Below the pieces are notes generated by a model. It made no database searches and was not told where the DNA came from. It saw nothing but the letters and a program-made list of their open reading frames with translations. Below are positions 1-5,890 of a DNA stretch of 5,890 bases, in pieces (within the stretch, counting starts at the first letter, position 1; every line of letters starts with the position of its first letter). The translations under genes and the position numbers were made by a program. Source of the stretch: JBKHDT01 sp049974825 (lineage in GTDB: Bacteria; Pseudomonadota; Gammaproteobacteria; Halothiobacillales; Halothiobacillaceae). The stretch spans positions 1-5,890 of the forward strand of contig JBNGDJ010000126.1 in the NCBI GenBank assembly GCA_049974825.1, given 5' to 3'.

Positions 1-15
1 GGGGCGGCCGGCGCG

Positions 16-27
16 TCAATGCATTGA
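16..27. repeat. 12-nt perfect palindrome TCAATGCATTGA
   Basis: A perfect self-complementary 12-mer (TCAATG/CATTGA) with no loop, found 24 nt from the 11-bp hairpin. As duplex DNA it could be a small dimeric binding site. It is short enough to have little weight on its own. Confidence 0.35.
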
Positions 28-50
28 GCCTGCAGACCAGGCCCGGCAGG

Positions 51-75
51 CGTTCCCAAGCAGAGCTTGGGAACG
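51..75. repeat. Perfect 11-bp hairpin of the GTTCCCAAGC/GCTTGGGAAC type
   Basis: CGTTCCCAAGC (51-61) and GCTTGGGAACG (65-75) are perfectly complementary around an AGA loop. The GCTTGGGAACGAG string resembles a short palindromic element I recall from non-coding DNA of many proteobacteria and cyanobacteria; that recollection is not verified here. It lies about 134 nt beyond the permease stop. No T-tract follows in either direction, so termination is not its obvious role, though a strong stem could protect mRNA 3' ends. Confidence 0.75.
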
Positions 76-102
76 AGGGGTGTGGGGATTTTCGACGGTC
101 GC

Positions 103-160
103 GGTGATTTAACATCACCCCGCAGGTTGCCAGATGCGCCGTGCTGATCCGGCCTGCGGG
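103..160. other. Cluster of GC-rich stem-loops downstream of the permease
   Basis: Two adjacent inverted repeats lie 49-106 nt past the permease stop. CCCGCAGG (119-126) pairs with CCTGCGGG (153-160) across a 26-nt gap. GGTGAT (103-108) pairs with ATCACC (114-119) across TTAAC, and the two share base 119. A competing short stem is CGGGC/GCCCG at 157-174. In the minus-strand transcript these would fold after the permease gene, but no run of U follows. They may slow polymerase or stabilise the 3' end. I would not call this an intrinsic terminator. Confidence 0.3.
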
Positions 161-208
161 CGGTGCCCTGCCCGGCCGCGTTGGCCCGACTCGCGGTGAT
201 CCGCCGTC

Positions 209-1960
209 TCAGGGAGCAAAGGGGTGAAATACCGGCACAAAGAACAGGACGATCAGGCCGACGATGAAGGCCAGTGGGGTGCCGATCCGAAGGAAGGTGC
301 TGAATTCATACCGTCCGGCCGCGCGGACCATGAGGTTGGTCTGGTAGCCGTAAGGTGACATGAAGCTGGCGCTGGCTGCGTAGGCGACGGTCAGGATAAA
401 GGGCATGGGATCGACCTGGTAGGCCTGCGCCAGGGCGTAGGCGACGGGAAAGACCAGCGCCGCGGCAGCGTTGTTCGTGATGACCTCGGTGAGCAGCCAG
501 GTAAGCAGGTACACGGAGACCAGGGCCCCGAAGACACCCCAGCCGGCAAACAGGCGATCAATCCCCTCGGCCAGCAGTTCCGCCGCGCCCGTGGAAAGCA
601 GCACCTGGGCGAGCCCAAGGGCGGAGCCGATGATAATGACCAGTTCGTGTGGGAAGCGCCGGCGCAACTCGGCCACCGAGACCCAGCGGGCTACCAGCGC
701 AAGCGCGAGCAGGGCGAGCAGCCCGTCGAACAGGGAGACGACGCCCAGGGCCGCGGCGGCAATGACGGTACCGAATGCACCAAAGGCCGCAGCACTGGCC
801 CGGCCTGCAAGCTGACGCCGCTGCCCCAGGTCGCTGAGGACGTGGAAGTTTCGGTCCAGGTTCTCCCGGCCGACAAAGTCCGGGCCGGTGGCCAGCATCA
901 GGTTGTCACCGGCCTGCAGGCGAATCTGCCCAAGCCCGCCGCTGAGTTGCTGATTGCCGCGGCGCACCCCGACGACCGCGGCATCGAACTGAGCACGGAA
1001 ATTGGCATCCCGAATCCGGCGGCCGATCAGGGTAGAGCCTGCGGCGATGATGACCTCGACCAGATTGGCGCGCAGCAGCTGGTCGTGGTCGCCGTCGATT
1101 ACCCGAAGCCCCTTGAAACCGGCCAGTACGTCCGCATCTTCGAGCCGGCCGGAGAAGACCAGCACGTCGCCCGGCGCGAGCACTTCCTGCGGCGAGACCG
1201 GCGAGCTGAGCTTGCCGTCCCGGATCAGCTCAGCCAGAAACAGCGTGTGAAGCTGCCGCAGGCCGTTTTCCTGAACGCTGCGCCCGGCCAGGGGCGAGCC
1301 CGGTTCGATGCGGGCCTCGACAAAGAACTGCGGCGCGGCGCTGGGTTTCTCCCGGTGGCTGGGCAGAAGCCAGGGCCCCACCAGGACCATGTAGGCGATA
1401 CCGGCCAGCAGCAGGAGGATACCCACCGGCAGAAAATCGAACATGCCCAGCGCCGGCAACCCGGCGTCGATGACAAAGCCGTTGAGAATCAGATGGGTGG
1501 AGGTGCCGACCAGGGTGAGCGTGCCGCCAAGAATGGCGGCGAAGGAGAGCGGGATCAGCAGCCGCGATGGTGCAAAACGGGTCTGGGCACGAATCCGTCC
1601 CATGAGCGCGGCGACGACGGCGGTATTGTTCAGGAAGGCCGACATCAGCCCGACCGAAAACATCAGCCGCGCCAGCGACGCCCGGTACCCCCCACGCAAC
1701 AGGCCGTCAACCGTGGCCTGCACCAGGCGGGTCCGCTCGAGAACCACCGAGTACAGCACCAGCATGACGAGAGTTACCAGCGCGGGGTTGACGAAGTTGT
1801 GCAGCATCGGCTCGAGCCGGATCAGCCCGAGCAGGTAGCACCAGGCCAGGGCGGCGGCAAACAGCAGGCCCGGCCTAAACCGCCCCTGAACAAGCAGGCC
1901 AACGAGAACCGCGATGGTCCCAAGGGCGACAACCTGCTGCGCCAGGGCCGACTCGATCAT
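209..1960 (-). CDS. SLC13-family permease with two RCK_C (TrkA_C) domains, probable sulfate transporter
   Basis: A 583-residue inner-membrane protein of the divalent anion:sodium symporter (SLC13/DASS) superfamily, in the SAC1-like layout: membrane half, two cytoplasmic RCK_C domains, membrane half. Hydrophobic segments cover about residues 10-200. The first half carries FLNNTAVVAALM (109-120) and GTSTHLILNG (152-161). Two soluble RCK_C units follow at about 211-272 and 299-362, each with an S-x-L-x-G-R start and an L-x-x-GD-x-L end. Hydrophobic segments resume at about 388-577, with TNNAAAALVFP (495-505) and SPYGYQTNLMV (535-545) as the second-repeat counterparts of the N-terminal motifs. 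The family moves sulfate, thiosulfate, dicarboxylates or other anions. Sulfate is inferred from the operon, not from the sequence. The ATG overlaps the cysN stop (ATGA), making it the last operon gene, and it lacks a clear ribosome-binding site. RCK_C domains suggest ligand gating, but the ligand is unknown. Confidence 0.93.
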   Translation of the reverse strand: MIESALAQQVVALGTIAVLVGLLVQGRFRPGLLFAAALAWCYLLGLIRLEPMLHNFVNPALVTLVMLVLYSVVLERTRLVQATVDGLLRGGYRASLARLMFSVGLMSAFLNNTAVVAALMGRIRAQTRFAPSRLLIPLSFAAILGGTLTLVGTSTHLILNGFVIDAGLPALGMFDFLPVGILLLLAGIAYMVLVGPWLLPSHREKPSAAPQFFVEARIEPGSPLAGRSVQENGLRQLHTLFLAELIRDGKLSSPVSPQEVLAPGDVLVFSGRLEDADVLAGFKGLRVIDGDHDQLLRANLVEVIIAAGSTLIGRRIRDANFRAQFDAAVVGVRRGNQQLSGGLGQIRLQAGDNLMLATGPDFVGRENLDRNFHVLSDLGQRRQLAGRASAAAFGAFGTVIAAAALGVVSLFDGLLALLALALVARWVSVAELRRRFPHELVIIIGSALGLAQVLLSTGAAELLAEGIDRLFAGWGVFGALVSVYLLTWLLTEVITNNAAAALVFPVAYALAQAYQVDPMPFILTVAYAASASFMSPYGYQTNLMVRAAGRYEFSTFLRIGTPLAFIVGLIVLFFVPVFHPFAP

Positions 1961-3381
1961 GGGATCGGCTTGGCGCCCCAGTGCGGGAAGTGCTTGCGTA
2001 TCAGGGCGTTGAGCTCCCGCTCAAAGGCCGAGTGCGCCGCGGCATCCGGCGGAAGCAGCCCTCCTTCCTGGGCATCGGCAGCGCTCTGGAGGATCATGCC
2101 CGCCCCCACCGTGAGGTTGCTTAACGGGTCGATGACGATAAAGCTGCCCGTGGCCCGAATCCGCCGGTAGGGGTCGTGGACCAGCGGTTCTTCAAGACTC
2201 AGGCGGCAGCAGGCGATACCGTTGAGGCCCAGCGAATCGGCCGGATGACGTGCCAGGGTGTTGACGTCGATCTGCTCGCTGATCTGATCGAACCGACCCG
2301 GCACCTGGCGCGCCGCGCTCTTGAACAGGTACCTTTGATCCGGGCGCATTGGCTCGTCCGCCATCCACACAAGCATCACCTCGAAAGCGCTGGAAACGGA
2401 GGCAGGGTTGTCCCCGTGCACGATGACATCCCCGCGACTGATGTCGATCTCGTCTTCCAGGGTGAGCGTCACCGCCATCGGCGCGAAGGCCTCGTCGATC
2501 TCCCCTTCCCAGGTCACAATGCCGCGCACGCGGCTGGTGCGGCCGGAAGGCATGACCTTGATGGCGTCGCCGCGTCGGACGATTCCCGCCGCCACGGTGC
2601 CGCAATAGCCGCGAAAATCAAGGTTCGGCCGGTTGACGTACTGAACCGGCAGGCGGAAATCATCGAAGTTGGTGTCGCTGACCACTTCCACGGTCTCAAG
2701 GATCTGCATCAGCGTCTCGCCGCCGTGCCAGGGCGTAGACTCGCTCGGGCGCACCACGTTGTCCCCGGCCAGCGCGGAAATCGGCACGAACCGGATGTCC
2801 TCGATGCCAAGCTGGCGCGCAAAGGCCAGGTAGTCTTCACGGATTTCATCGAACCGCGCCTGGCTGAAATCCACCAGGTCCATCTTGTTGACGGCGATAA
2901 TGACGTGCCGGATGCCGAGCAGGTCGACGATAAAGCTGTGCCGGCGCGTTTGCGTCTGCACGCCATGCCTTGCATCGATCAGCAACACTGCAAGATTGGC
3001 CGTTGACGCGCCAGTGGCCATGTTGCGGGTGTACTGCTCATGCCCCGGCGTGTCGGCGATAATGAACTTGCGCTTCTCCGTGGAGAAATACCGGTAAGCC
3101 ACGTCAATGGTGATGCCCTGCTCGCGCTCGGACTGCAACCCGTCCACCAAGAGCGCCAGGTCGACCGCCTCGCCGGCATTGCCGCTTTTGCGACTGTCGC
3201 GGGTAATGGCGGCCAGCTGATCCTCGTAGATCATCTGGGAGTCGTGCAGCAGGCGCCCAATCAGAGTGCTCTTGCCATCGTCGACGCTGCCGCAGGTGAT
3301 GAACCGCAACAGGTCCTTGCGCTCGTGCTGCTGCAGGTAGGCGTGGATATCGGTTTCGATCAGCGTGCTCTGATGACTCAT
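1957..3381 (-). CDS. cysN: Sulfate adenylyltransferase subunit 1 (ATP sulfurylase, GTPase subunit)
   Basis: Regulatory GTPase subunit of ATP sulfurylase. GTP hydrolysis by CysN drives the unfavourable synthesis of APS by CysD. The 474-residue protein belongs to the EF-Tu/EF-1alpha translational GTPase superfamily and matches the ~475-residue E. coli CysN. The P-loop GSVDDGKST is at residues 31-39, switch I GITIDVAYRYF at 89-99, DTPGHEQYT at 110-118 and NKMD at 165-168. The beta-barrel domain II starts near the LPVQYVNRPNLDFRGY stretch, and the C-terminus carries the family's ELNALIRKHFPHWGA. There is no C-terminal APS kinase domain, consistent with the separate cysC. I chose ATG at 3381, which overlaps the cysQ stop as ATGA and gives the family length. 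A TTG at 3423 would add 14 unrelated residues lying wholly inside cysQ. No convincing Shine-Dalgarno sequence precedes the ATG, so translation probably depends on ribosomes finishing cysQ. Confidence 0.96.
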   Translation of the reverse strand: MSHQSTLIETDIHAYLQQHERKDLLRFITCGSVDDGKSTLIGRLLHDSQMIYEDQLAAITRDSRKSGNAGEAVDLALLVDGLQSEREQGITIDVAYRYFSTEKRKFIIADTPGHEQYTRNMATGASTANLAVLLIDARHGVQTQTRRHSFIVDLLGIRHVIIAVNKMDLVDFSQARFDEIREDYLAFARQLGIEDIRFVPISALAGDNVVRPSESTPWHGGETLMQILETVEVVSDTNFDDFRLPVQYVNRPNLDFRGYCGTVAAGIVRRGDAIKVMPSGRTSRVRGIVTWEGEIDEAFAPMAVTLTLEDEIDISRGDVIVHGDNPASVSSAFEVMLVWMADEPMRPDQRYLFKSAARQVPGRFDQISEQIDVNTLARHPADSLGLNGIACCRLSLEEPLVHDPYRRIRATGSFIVIDPLSNLTVGAGMILQSAADAQEGGLLPPDAAAHSAFERELNALIRKHFPHWGAKPIP

Positions 3382-4202
3382 GATGCAACCGTCGCTCGGG
3401 AATGGGCCAGGCAGTCGGACCAATCCTCGACCGGTCCGGCGGAAACAATGAAATGCGGATTAAGCAGGCTGTCCTTGCCGTTGTACTCCAACGGCCGCAA
3501 GTTGGCGGTGACCACCCGGCCGCCGGCCTGCTCGACAATGCACTGGGCTGCAGCCGTGTCCCACTCGCTGGTCGGGCCAAGACGCGGATAAAGATCCGCC
3601 CGCCCCTCGGCCACGAGACACAGCTTGAGCGAGCTGCCCATGGGCACCAGCCGGCAATCGCCCAGGCATTCAAGCAAGGCGCGCAAGCTGTCGCCGGCGT
3701 GACTTCGGCTGCCGACCACCCGCCAGGGCGCGCCGGGCTTGCGCGGCTGTACGCGAATCGGCTCAGACGCCGAATCGCCCACCGCAAGCCAGGCACCCGC
3801 GCCCTCGGCAGCCCAGTACATCCGGTCCTGCGCCGGTGCGTACACCACGCCCAGCACCGGCCGATTCCCTTCTACCAGGGCGATATTGACGGTGAACTCG
3901 CCGTTCTTGTTGATGAACTCCCGGGTGCCGTCCAGCGGATCGACCAGCCAATAGCGCGTCCACTGCCGGCGCATTGACCAGTCGATATCAGAGGCCTCTT
4001 CCGAGAGCACGGGCCAGTCGGGCGTCAGGCCTCGAAGCCCGTCGACGATGCAGGCATGGGCCGCGCGATCGGCCTCAGTCAGCGGGCTGTTGTCGGCCTT
4101 GGCCTGGACGCTCAGATCCGGCTTGCGATACACGGCCATGATCCGCGCACCGGCTTCGGCCGCCAGTGCGCGCAGTGCATCAACCAATGACGGGTGACTC
4201 AT
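3378..4202 (-). CDS. cysQ: 3'(2'),5'-bisphosphate nucleotidase (PAP phosphatase)
   Basis: A Mg-dependent phosphatase of the inositol monophosphatase superfamily. CysQ proteins convert PAP (3'-phosphoadenosine 5'-phosphate) to AMP, clearing the inhibitory by-product of PAPS use, and can also act on PAPS. The protein has 274 residues; E. coli CysQ has about 246. The metal-binding signatures are visible: LSEEASDI with Glu68 and Glu69, WLVDPLDGTREF with Asp88 and Asp91 (family motif DPxDGT), NGEFTVNIAL following, and SEWDTAAAQCIVEQAGG with Asp215 (second family motif). Substrate choice cannot be proven from sequence, since IMPase-fold enzymes vary, but the DGTREFI motif and its place inside a sulfate-activation operon argue strongly for CysQ. 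The ATG overlaps the cysC stop as ATGA and has a strong GGAGGG ribosome-binding site at good spacing. Its own stop overlaps the cysN start in the same way. Confidence 0.94.
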   Translation of the reverse strand: MSHPSLVDALRALAAEAGARIMAVYRKPDLSVQAKADNSPLTEADRAAHACIVDGLRGLTPDWPVLSEEASDIDWSMRRQWTRYWLVDPLDGTREFINKNGEFTVNIALVEGNRPVLGVVYAPAQDRMYWAAEGAGAWLAVGDSASEPIRVQPRKPGAPWRVVGSRSHAGDSLRALLECLGDCRLVPMGSSLKLCLVAEGRADLYPRLGPTSEWDTAAAQCIVEQAGGRVVTANLRPLEYNGKDSLLNPHFIVSAGPVEDWSDCLAHSRATVAS

Positions 4203-4822
4203 GAATGGCCCTCCGCCGTGCCGAGGTGCCCCTGCCGCTCCAGGTAATCTAGCAGGCGATCAAGACAGTGCTCGAGGCTTTCTTCGGCTGTATTCAGCCG
4301 CAACTCGGGCGCGGACGGCGACTCATAGGCCGAATCAATGCCCGTGAAATGCGCAATTTCTCCGGCTCGCGCCCGGCGGTACAGCCCCTTGGGGTCCCGC
4401 GACTCGCAGACATCCAGGGGCGCGTCGACGTGCACCTCGATGAATTGCCCCGGTTCGAGCAGGTCACGAACCCGCGCACGATCAGCGCGAAAGGGAGAAA
4501 TAAAGGCCGTCAGTACAATCAGGCCCGCATCGACCATCAACCGGCAGACCTCCCCGATGCGCCGGATGTTTTCGACCCGGTCGGCATCCCCGAACCCCAG
4601 ATCGGCATTCAGACCATGACGGACATTGTCGCCATCCAGCAGATAGGCATGCTGCCCCATGGCCAACAGGCGCTCATCCAGCGCCCCCGCCAGCGTCGAC
4701 TTGCCGGAGCCGCTCAACCCGGTAAACCACAGCACGGCCGGCTTTTGCCCCAGCGCCGCGGCGCGTTCGGCGCCGGTGACCCGGTGCGGGTGCCAGACAA
4801 CCTGGCGGTTGTCCGCGCTCAT
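4199..4822 (-). CDS. cysC: Adenylylsulfate (APS) kinase, stand-alone
   Basis: Phosphorylates APS at the 3' position with ATP to give PAPS, the activated sulfate used by PAPS reductase and sulfotransferases. It is a 207-residue single-domain cytoplasmic kinase, close to the 201 residues of E. coli CysC. The Walker A loop GLSGSGKST is at residues 35-43, DGDNVRHGL at 63-71, DADRVENIRRIGEV at 79-92, and TAFISPFR at 105-112. Ser109 is at the position of the phosphorylatable serine of the E. coli enzyme. The later DPKGLYRRARAGEI and FTGIDSAYE motifs of the APS-binding lid are present. All key motifs are intact, so it should be active. The ATG overlaps the cysD stop (TGATG), and a GAAGGG lies 8 nt upstream inside cysD. 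Here cysC is a separate gene and is not fused to cysN as in the CysNC/NodQ type. Confidence 0.97.
   Translation of the reverse strand: MSADNRQVVWHPHRVTGAERAAALGQKPAVLWFTGLSGSGKSTLAGALDERLLAMGQHAYLLDGDNVRHGLNADLGFGDADRVENIRRIGEVCRLMVDAGLIVLTAFISPFRADRARVRDLLEPGQFIEVHVDAPLDVCESRDPKGLYRRARAGEIAHFTGIDSAYESPSAPELRLNTAEESLEHCLDRLLDYLERQGHLGTAEGHS
4209..4214 (-). promoter_or_regulatory. Strong ribosome-binding site of cysQ
   Basis: GGAGGG on the minus strand lies 6 nt before the cysQ ATG (4202), inside the last codons of cysC. It is the best Shine-Dalgarno match at any start in this operon. It supports the ATG that overlaps the cysC stop, and suggests cysQ can be initiated independently as well as by coupling. 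Confidence 0.75.
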
Positions 4823-5727
4823 CAGAAATACCCTTCGCGCTTTTTCTTTTCCATGGACGCGGCCTGGTCACTGTCGATCAGGCGGCCCTGGCGCTCGGAC
4901 GTGCGCGTCAGCAGCATTTCCTGGATGATTTCCGGCAAAGTGCGCGCAGTTGACTCGATGGCGCCGGTCAACGGATAGCAACCCAGCGTGCGGAAGCGTA
5001 CCGACTTCATTTCGGGCTTTTCGCCCGGCTCGAGCCGCATGCGATCATCATCCACCATGATCAGCGTGCCGTTGCGATGCACCACGGGACGCTCGTCCGC
5101 GTAGTACAGCGGGACAATCGGAATCTGCTCAAGGTAGATGTACTGCCAGATATCCAGCTCCGTCCAGTTGGACAGGGGGAACACCCGGATGCTCTCGCCC
5201 CGGTTGATCCGGCCGTTGTAGACGTTCCAAAGCTCCGGGCGCTGGTTCTTGGGGTCCCAGCGGTGGTTGCGGTCCCGGAAGGAATAAACCCGTTCCTTAG
5301 CACGGGACTTCTCCTCGTCCCGTCGCGCCCCGCCAAAGGCCGCATCGAAGCCGTGCTTGTCCAGCGCCTGCTTGAGCGCCTCGGTCTTCATCACGTCCGT
5401 GTACTTGCTGCCGTGATCGAAGGGGTTCATGCCCCGCGCCAGTCCGTCGTGATTGGTATGGACCAGAAGCTCCATCCCCGACTCGCGCGCCACCTGATTG
5501 CGAAACTCGATCATCGCCCGGAACTTCCAGGTGGTATCGATGTGCAAAAGCGGAAAAGGCGGAATGCCCGGCGCAAAAGCCTTGCGCGCCAGGTGAAGCA
5601 TCACCGCCGAATCCTTGCCAATGGAGTAGAGCATCACCGGATGCTCAAACTCTGCCGCCACTTCGCGGATGATGTGGATGCTCTCAGCTTCCAGTTGTTT
5701 CAGGTGCGTCAGCGTGTGTCGGGCCAT
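4822..5727 (-). CDS. cysD: Sulfate adenylyltransferase subunit 2 (ATP sulfurylase, catalytic subunit)
   Basis: Catalytic subunit of the heterodimeric ATP sulfurylase. It forms APS and pyrophosphate from sulfate and ATP in the cytoplasm, the first step of sulfate activation. The 301-residue protein matches the usual ~302-residue CysD almost end to end. It has the PP-loop SIGKDS at residues 35-40 in the ATP pyrophosphatase (PAPS reductase-like) fold, HIDTTWKF at 62-69, the basic GGARRDEEKSRAKER block at 132-146, NWTELDIWQYI at 187-197 and the family C-terminus ending in REGYF. I chose ATG at 5727 because alignment with CysD begins at once (LTHLKQLEAESIHIIREVAAEF). A GTG at 5790 would add 21 residues that do not look like CysD. 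Neither start has a good Shine-Dalgarno sequence. It is the first gene of the operon and its TGA shares one base with the cysC ATG. Its partner cysN is not adjacent but lies two genes downstream. Function is near certain; the start is likely. Confidence 0.96.
   Translation of the reverse strand: MARHTLTHLKQLEAESIHIIREVAAEFEHPVMLYSIGKDSAVMLHLARKAFAPGIPPFPLLHIDTTWKFRAMIEFRNQVARESGMELLVHTNHDGLARGMNPFDHGSKYTDVMKTEALKQALDKHGFDAAFGGARRDEEKSRAKERVYSFRDRNHRWDPKNQRPELWNVYNGRINRGESIRVFPLSNWTELDIWQYIYLEQIPIVPLYYADERPVVHRNGTLIMVDDDRMRLEPGEKPEMKSVRFRTLGCYPLTGAIESTARTLPEIIQEMLLTRTSERQGRLIDSDQAASMEKKKREGYF
4831..4836 (-). promoter_or_regulatory. Ribosome-binding site of cysC
   Basis: GAAGGG on the minus strand lies 8 nt before the cysC ATG (4822), within the 3' end of cysD. 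It is a moderate Shine-Dalgarno match at normal spacing and supports the start that shares its A with the cysD TGA. Confidence 0.55.
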
Positions 5728-5783
5728 GGGGCGCTCGAAAGGTGTGGGCAAACGCTTCGTAGCGTAACTGAGATTCGTTACAA

Positions 5784-5812
5784 ATCCCACAACATCCAGG
5801 GAAGACGCTCAA
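5784..5812 (-). promoter_or_regulatory. Weak sigma70-like promoter candidate for the cys operon
   Basis: On the minus strand TTGAGC (5812-5807) and TGGGAT (5789-5784) are separated by 17 nt. The first matches the -35 consensus at 4 of 6 positions, and the second matches the -10 consensus at only 3 of 6. A transcript starting near 5777 would have a leader of about 50 nt before the cysD ATG. The match is poor. A sulfur-starvation operon often depends on an activator such as CysB, so a weak core promoter would not be surprising, but this is a guess. The real promoter may lie beyond the window edge. Confidence 0.2.
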
Positions 5813-5843
5813 TTGCCCCTATGCCGGTTCACTCGGGAAACTC

Positions 5844-5871
5844 TGCACAAATCCATCCATGGATTTATGCA
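5844..5871. repeat. 28-nt near-perfect palindrome upstream of cysD
   Basis: Two 13-nt arms, TGCACAAATCCAT and ATGGATTTATGCA, flank a CC centre. They are complementary at 12 of 13 positions. Read as minus-strand RNA the single mismatch becomes a U-G pair, so a continuous hairpin could form. No T-run follows on either side, so it is not an intrinsic terminator. It sits about 117 nt upstream of the cysD ATG. It could be a dimeric protein's operator or a copy of a dispersed intergenic palindromic repeat. The sequence alone does not decide. Confidence 0.7.
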
Positions 5872-5890
5872 GACACGCCCGGGCCGATAC

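Noticed and set aside
1..115. Small minus-strand open frame starting with ATG at 115 and running off the window edge
   Set aside because: It reads straight through the palindromic repeat at 51-75 and gives the FPSSAWER-type peptide expected from that element. No ribosome-binding site or family likeness.
647..2170. Long plus-strand open frame of 507 codons opposite the permease and the end of cysN
   Set aside because: It lies antisense to two well-supported genes. Its translation is rich in Q, G, R, P and D with no recognisable domain, which is typical of the complement of hydrophobic, GC-rich coding DNA.
2176..3006. Plus-strand open frame of 276 codons opposite cysN
   Set aside because: It is antisense to a conserved GTPase gene, and its His/Arg/Asp-rich composition looks like a shadow frame of GC-rich sequence. 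No motif seen.
3104..3796. Minus-strand open frame of 230 codons overlapping cysQ and cysN in another frame
   Set aside because: It crosses the cysQ/cysN junction out of frame with both. The two real proteins are full length with all motifs, so neither needs this frame, and there is no sign of a frameshift.
5764..5781. Short inverted repeat GTAAC-N8-GTTAC between the two possible cysD starts, considered as a LysR-type (CysB-like) site
   Set aside because: Arms are only 5 bp and the spacing does not fit the T-N11-A pattern. This much symmetry is expected by chance.
5821..5890. Possible 3' end of an upstream minus-strand gene entering the window
   Set aside because: Two minus-strand frames are open from the edge, but only for about 20-25 codons across a palindrome, with no recognisable protein.

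Overview
The window holds one tightly packed minus-strand operon for sulfate uptake and activation. In transcription order it reads cysD, cysC, cysQ, cysN, then an SLC13-type permease with two RCK_C (TrkA_C) domains. It runs from about 5727 down to 209. Every junction overlaps: TGATG at cysD/cysC (1 nt shared) and ATGA at the other three (4 nt shared). The set is therefore almost certainly co-transcribed and probably translationally coupled.

The DNA is GC-rich. The enzymes are the proteobacterial heterodimeric ATP sulfurylase type (CysD + CysN) and closely resemble the E. coli proteins in length and motifs. This suggests a gammaproteobacterium, possibly a marine, halophilic or environmental lineage. 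I cannot name the genus from sequence alone.

How the genes work together: the permease probably imports sulfate. CysD, driven by the CysN GTPase, makes adenosine 5'-phosphosulfate (APS) from sulfate and ATP. CysC phosphorylates APS to PAPS. CysQ removes the 3'-phosphate from PAP, the by-product left when PAPS is used by PAPS reductase or by sulfotransferases. No reductase (cysH, cysI, cysJ) and no sulfotransferase lies in the window, so the fate of the PAPS is open.

Region by region: 1-208 is a non-coding tail after the permease. It contains a perfect 11-bp hairpin of the GTTCCCAAGC...GCTTGGGAAC type (51-75), a 12-bp palindrome (16-27) and several GC-rich stems, but no classical T-tract terminator. 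Positions 209-5727 are the operon. Positions 5728-5890 are the upstream region, with a 28-nt near-perfect dyad (5844-5871) and only a weak promoter candidate.

I did not find a clearly undescribed system. The points worth a second look are the unusual gene order (cysC and cysQ placed between the subunit genes cysD and cysN), the co-translated RCK-containing permease, and the two palindromic elements flanking the operon.
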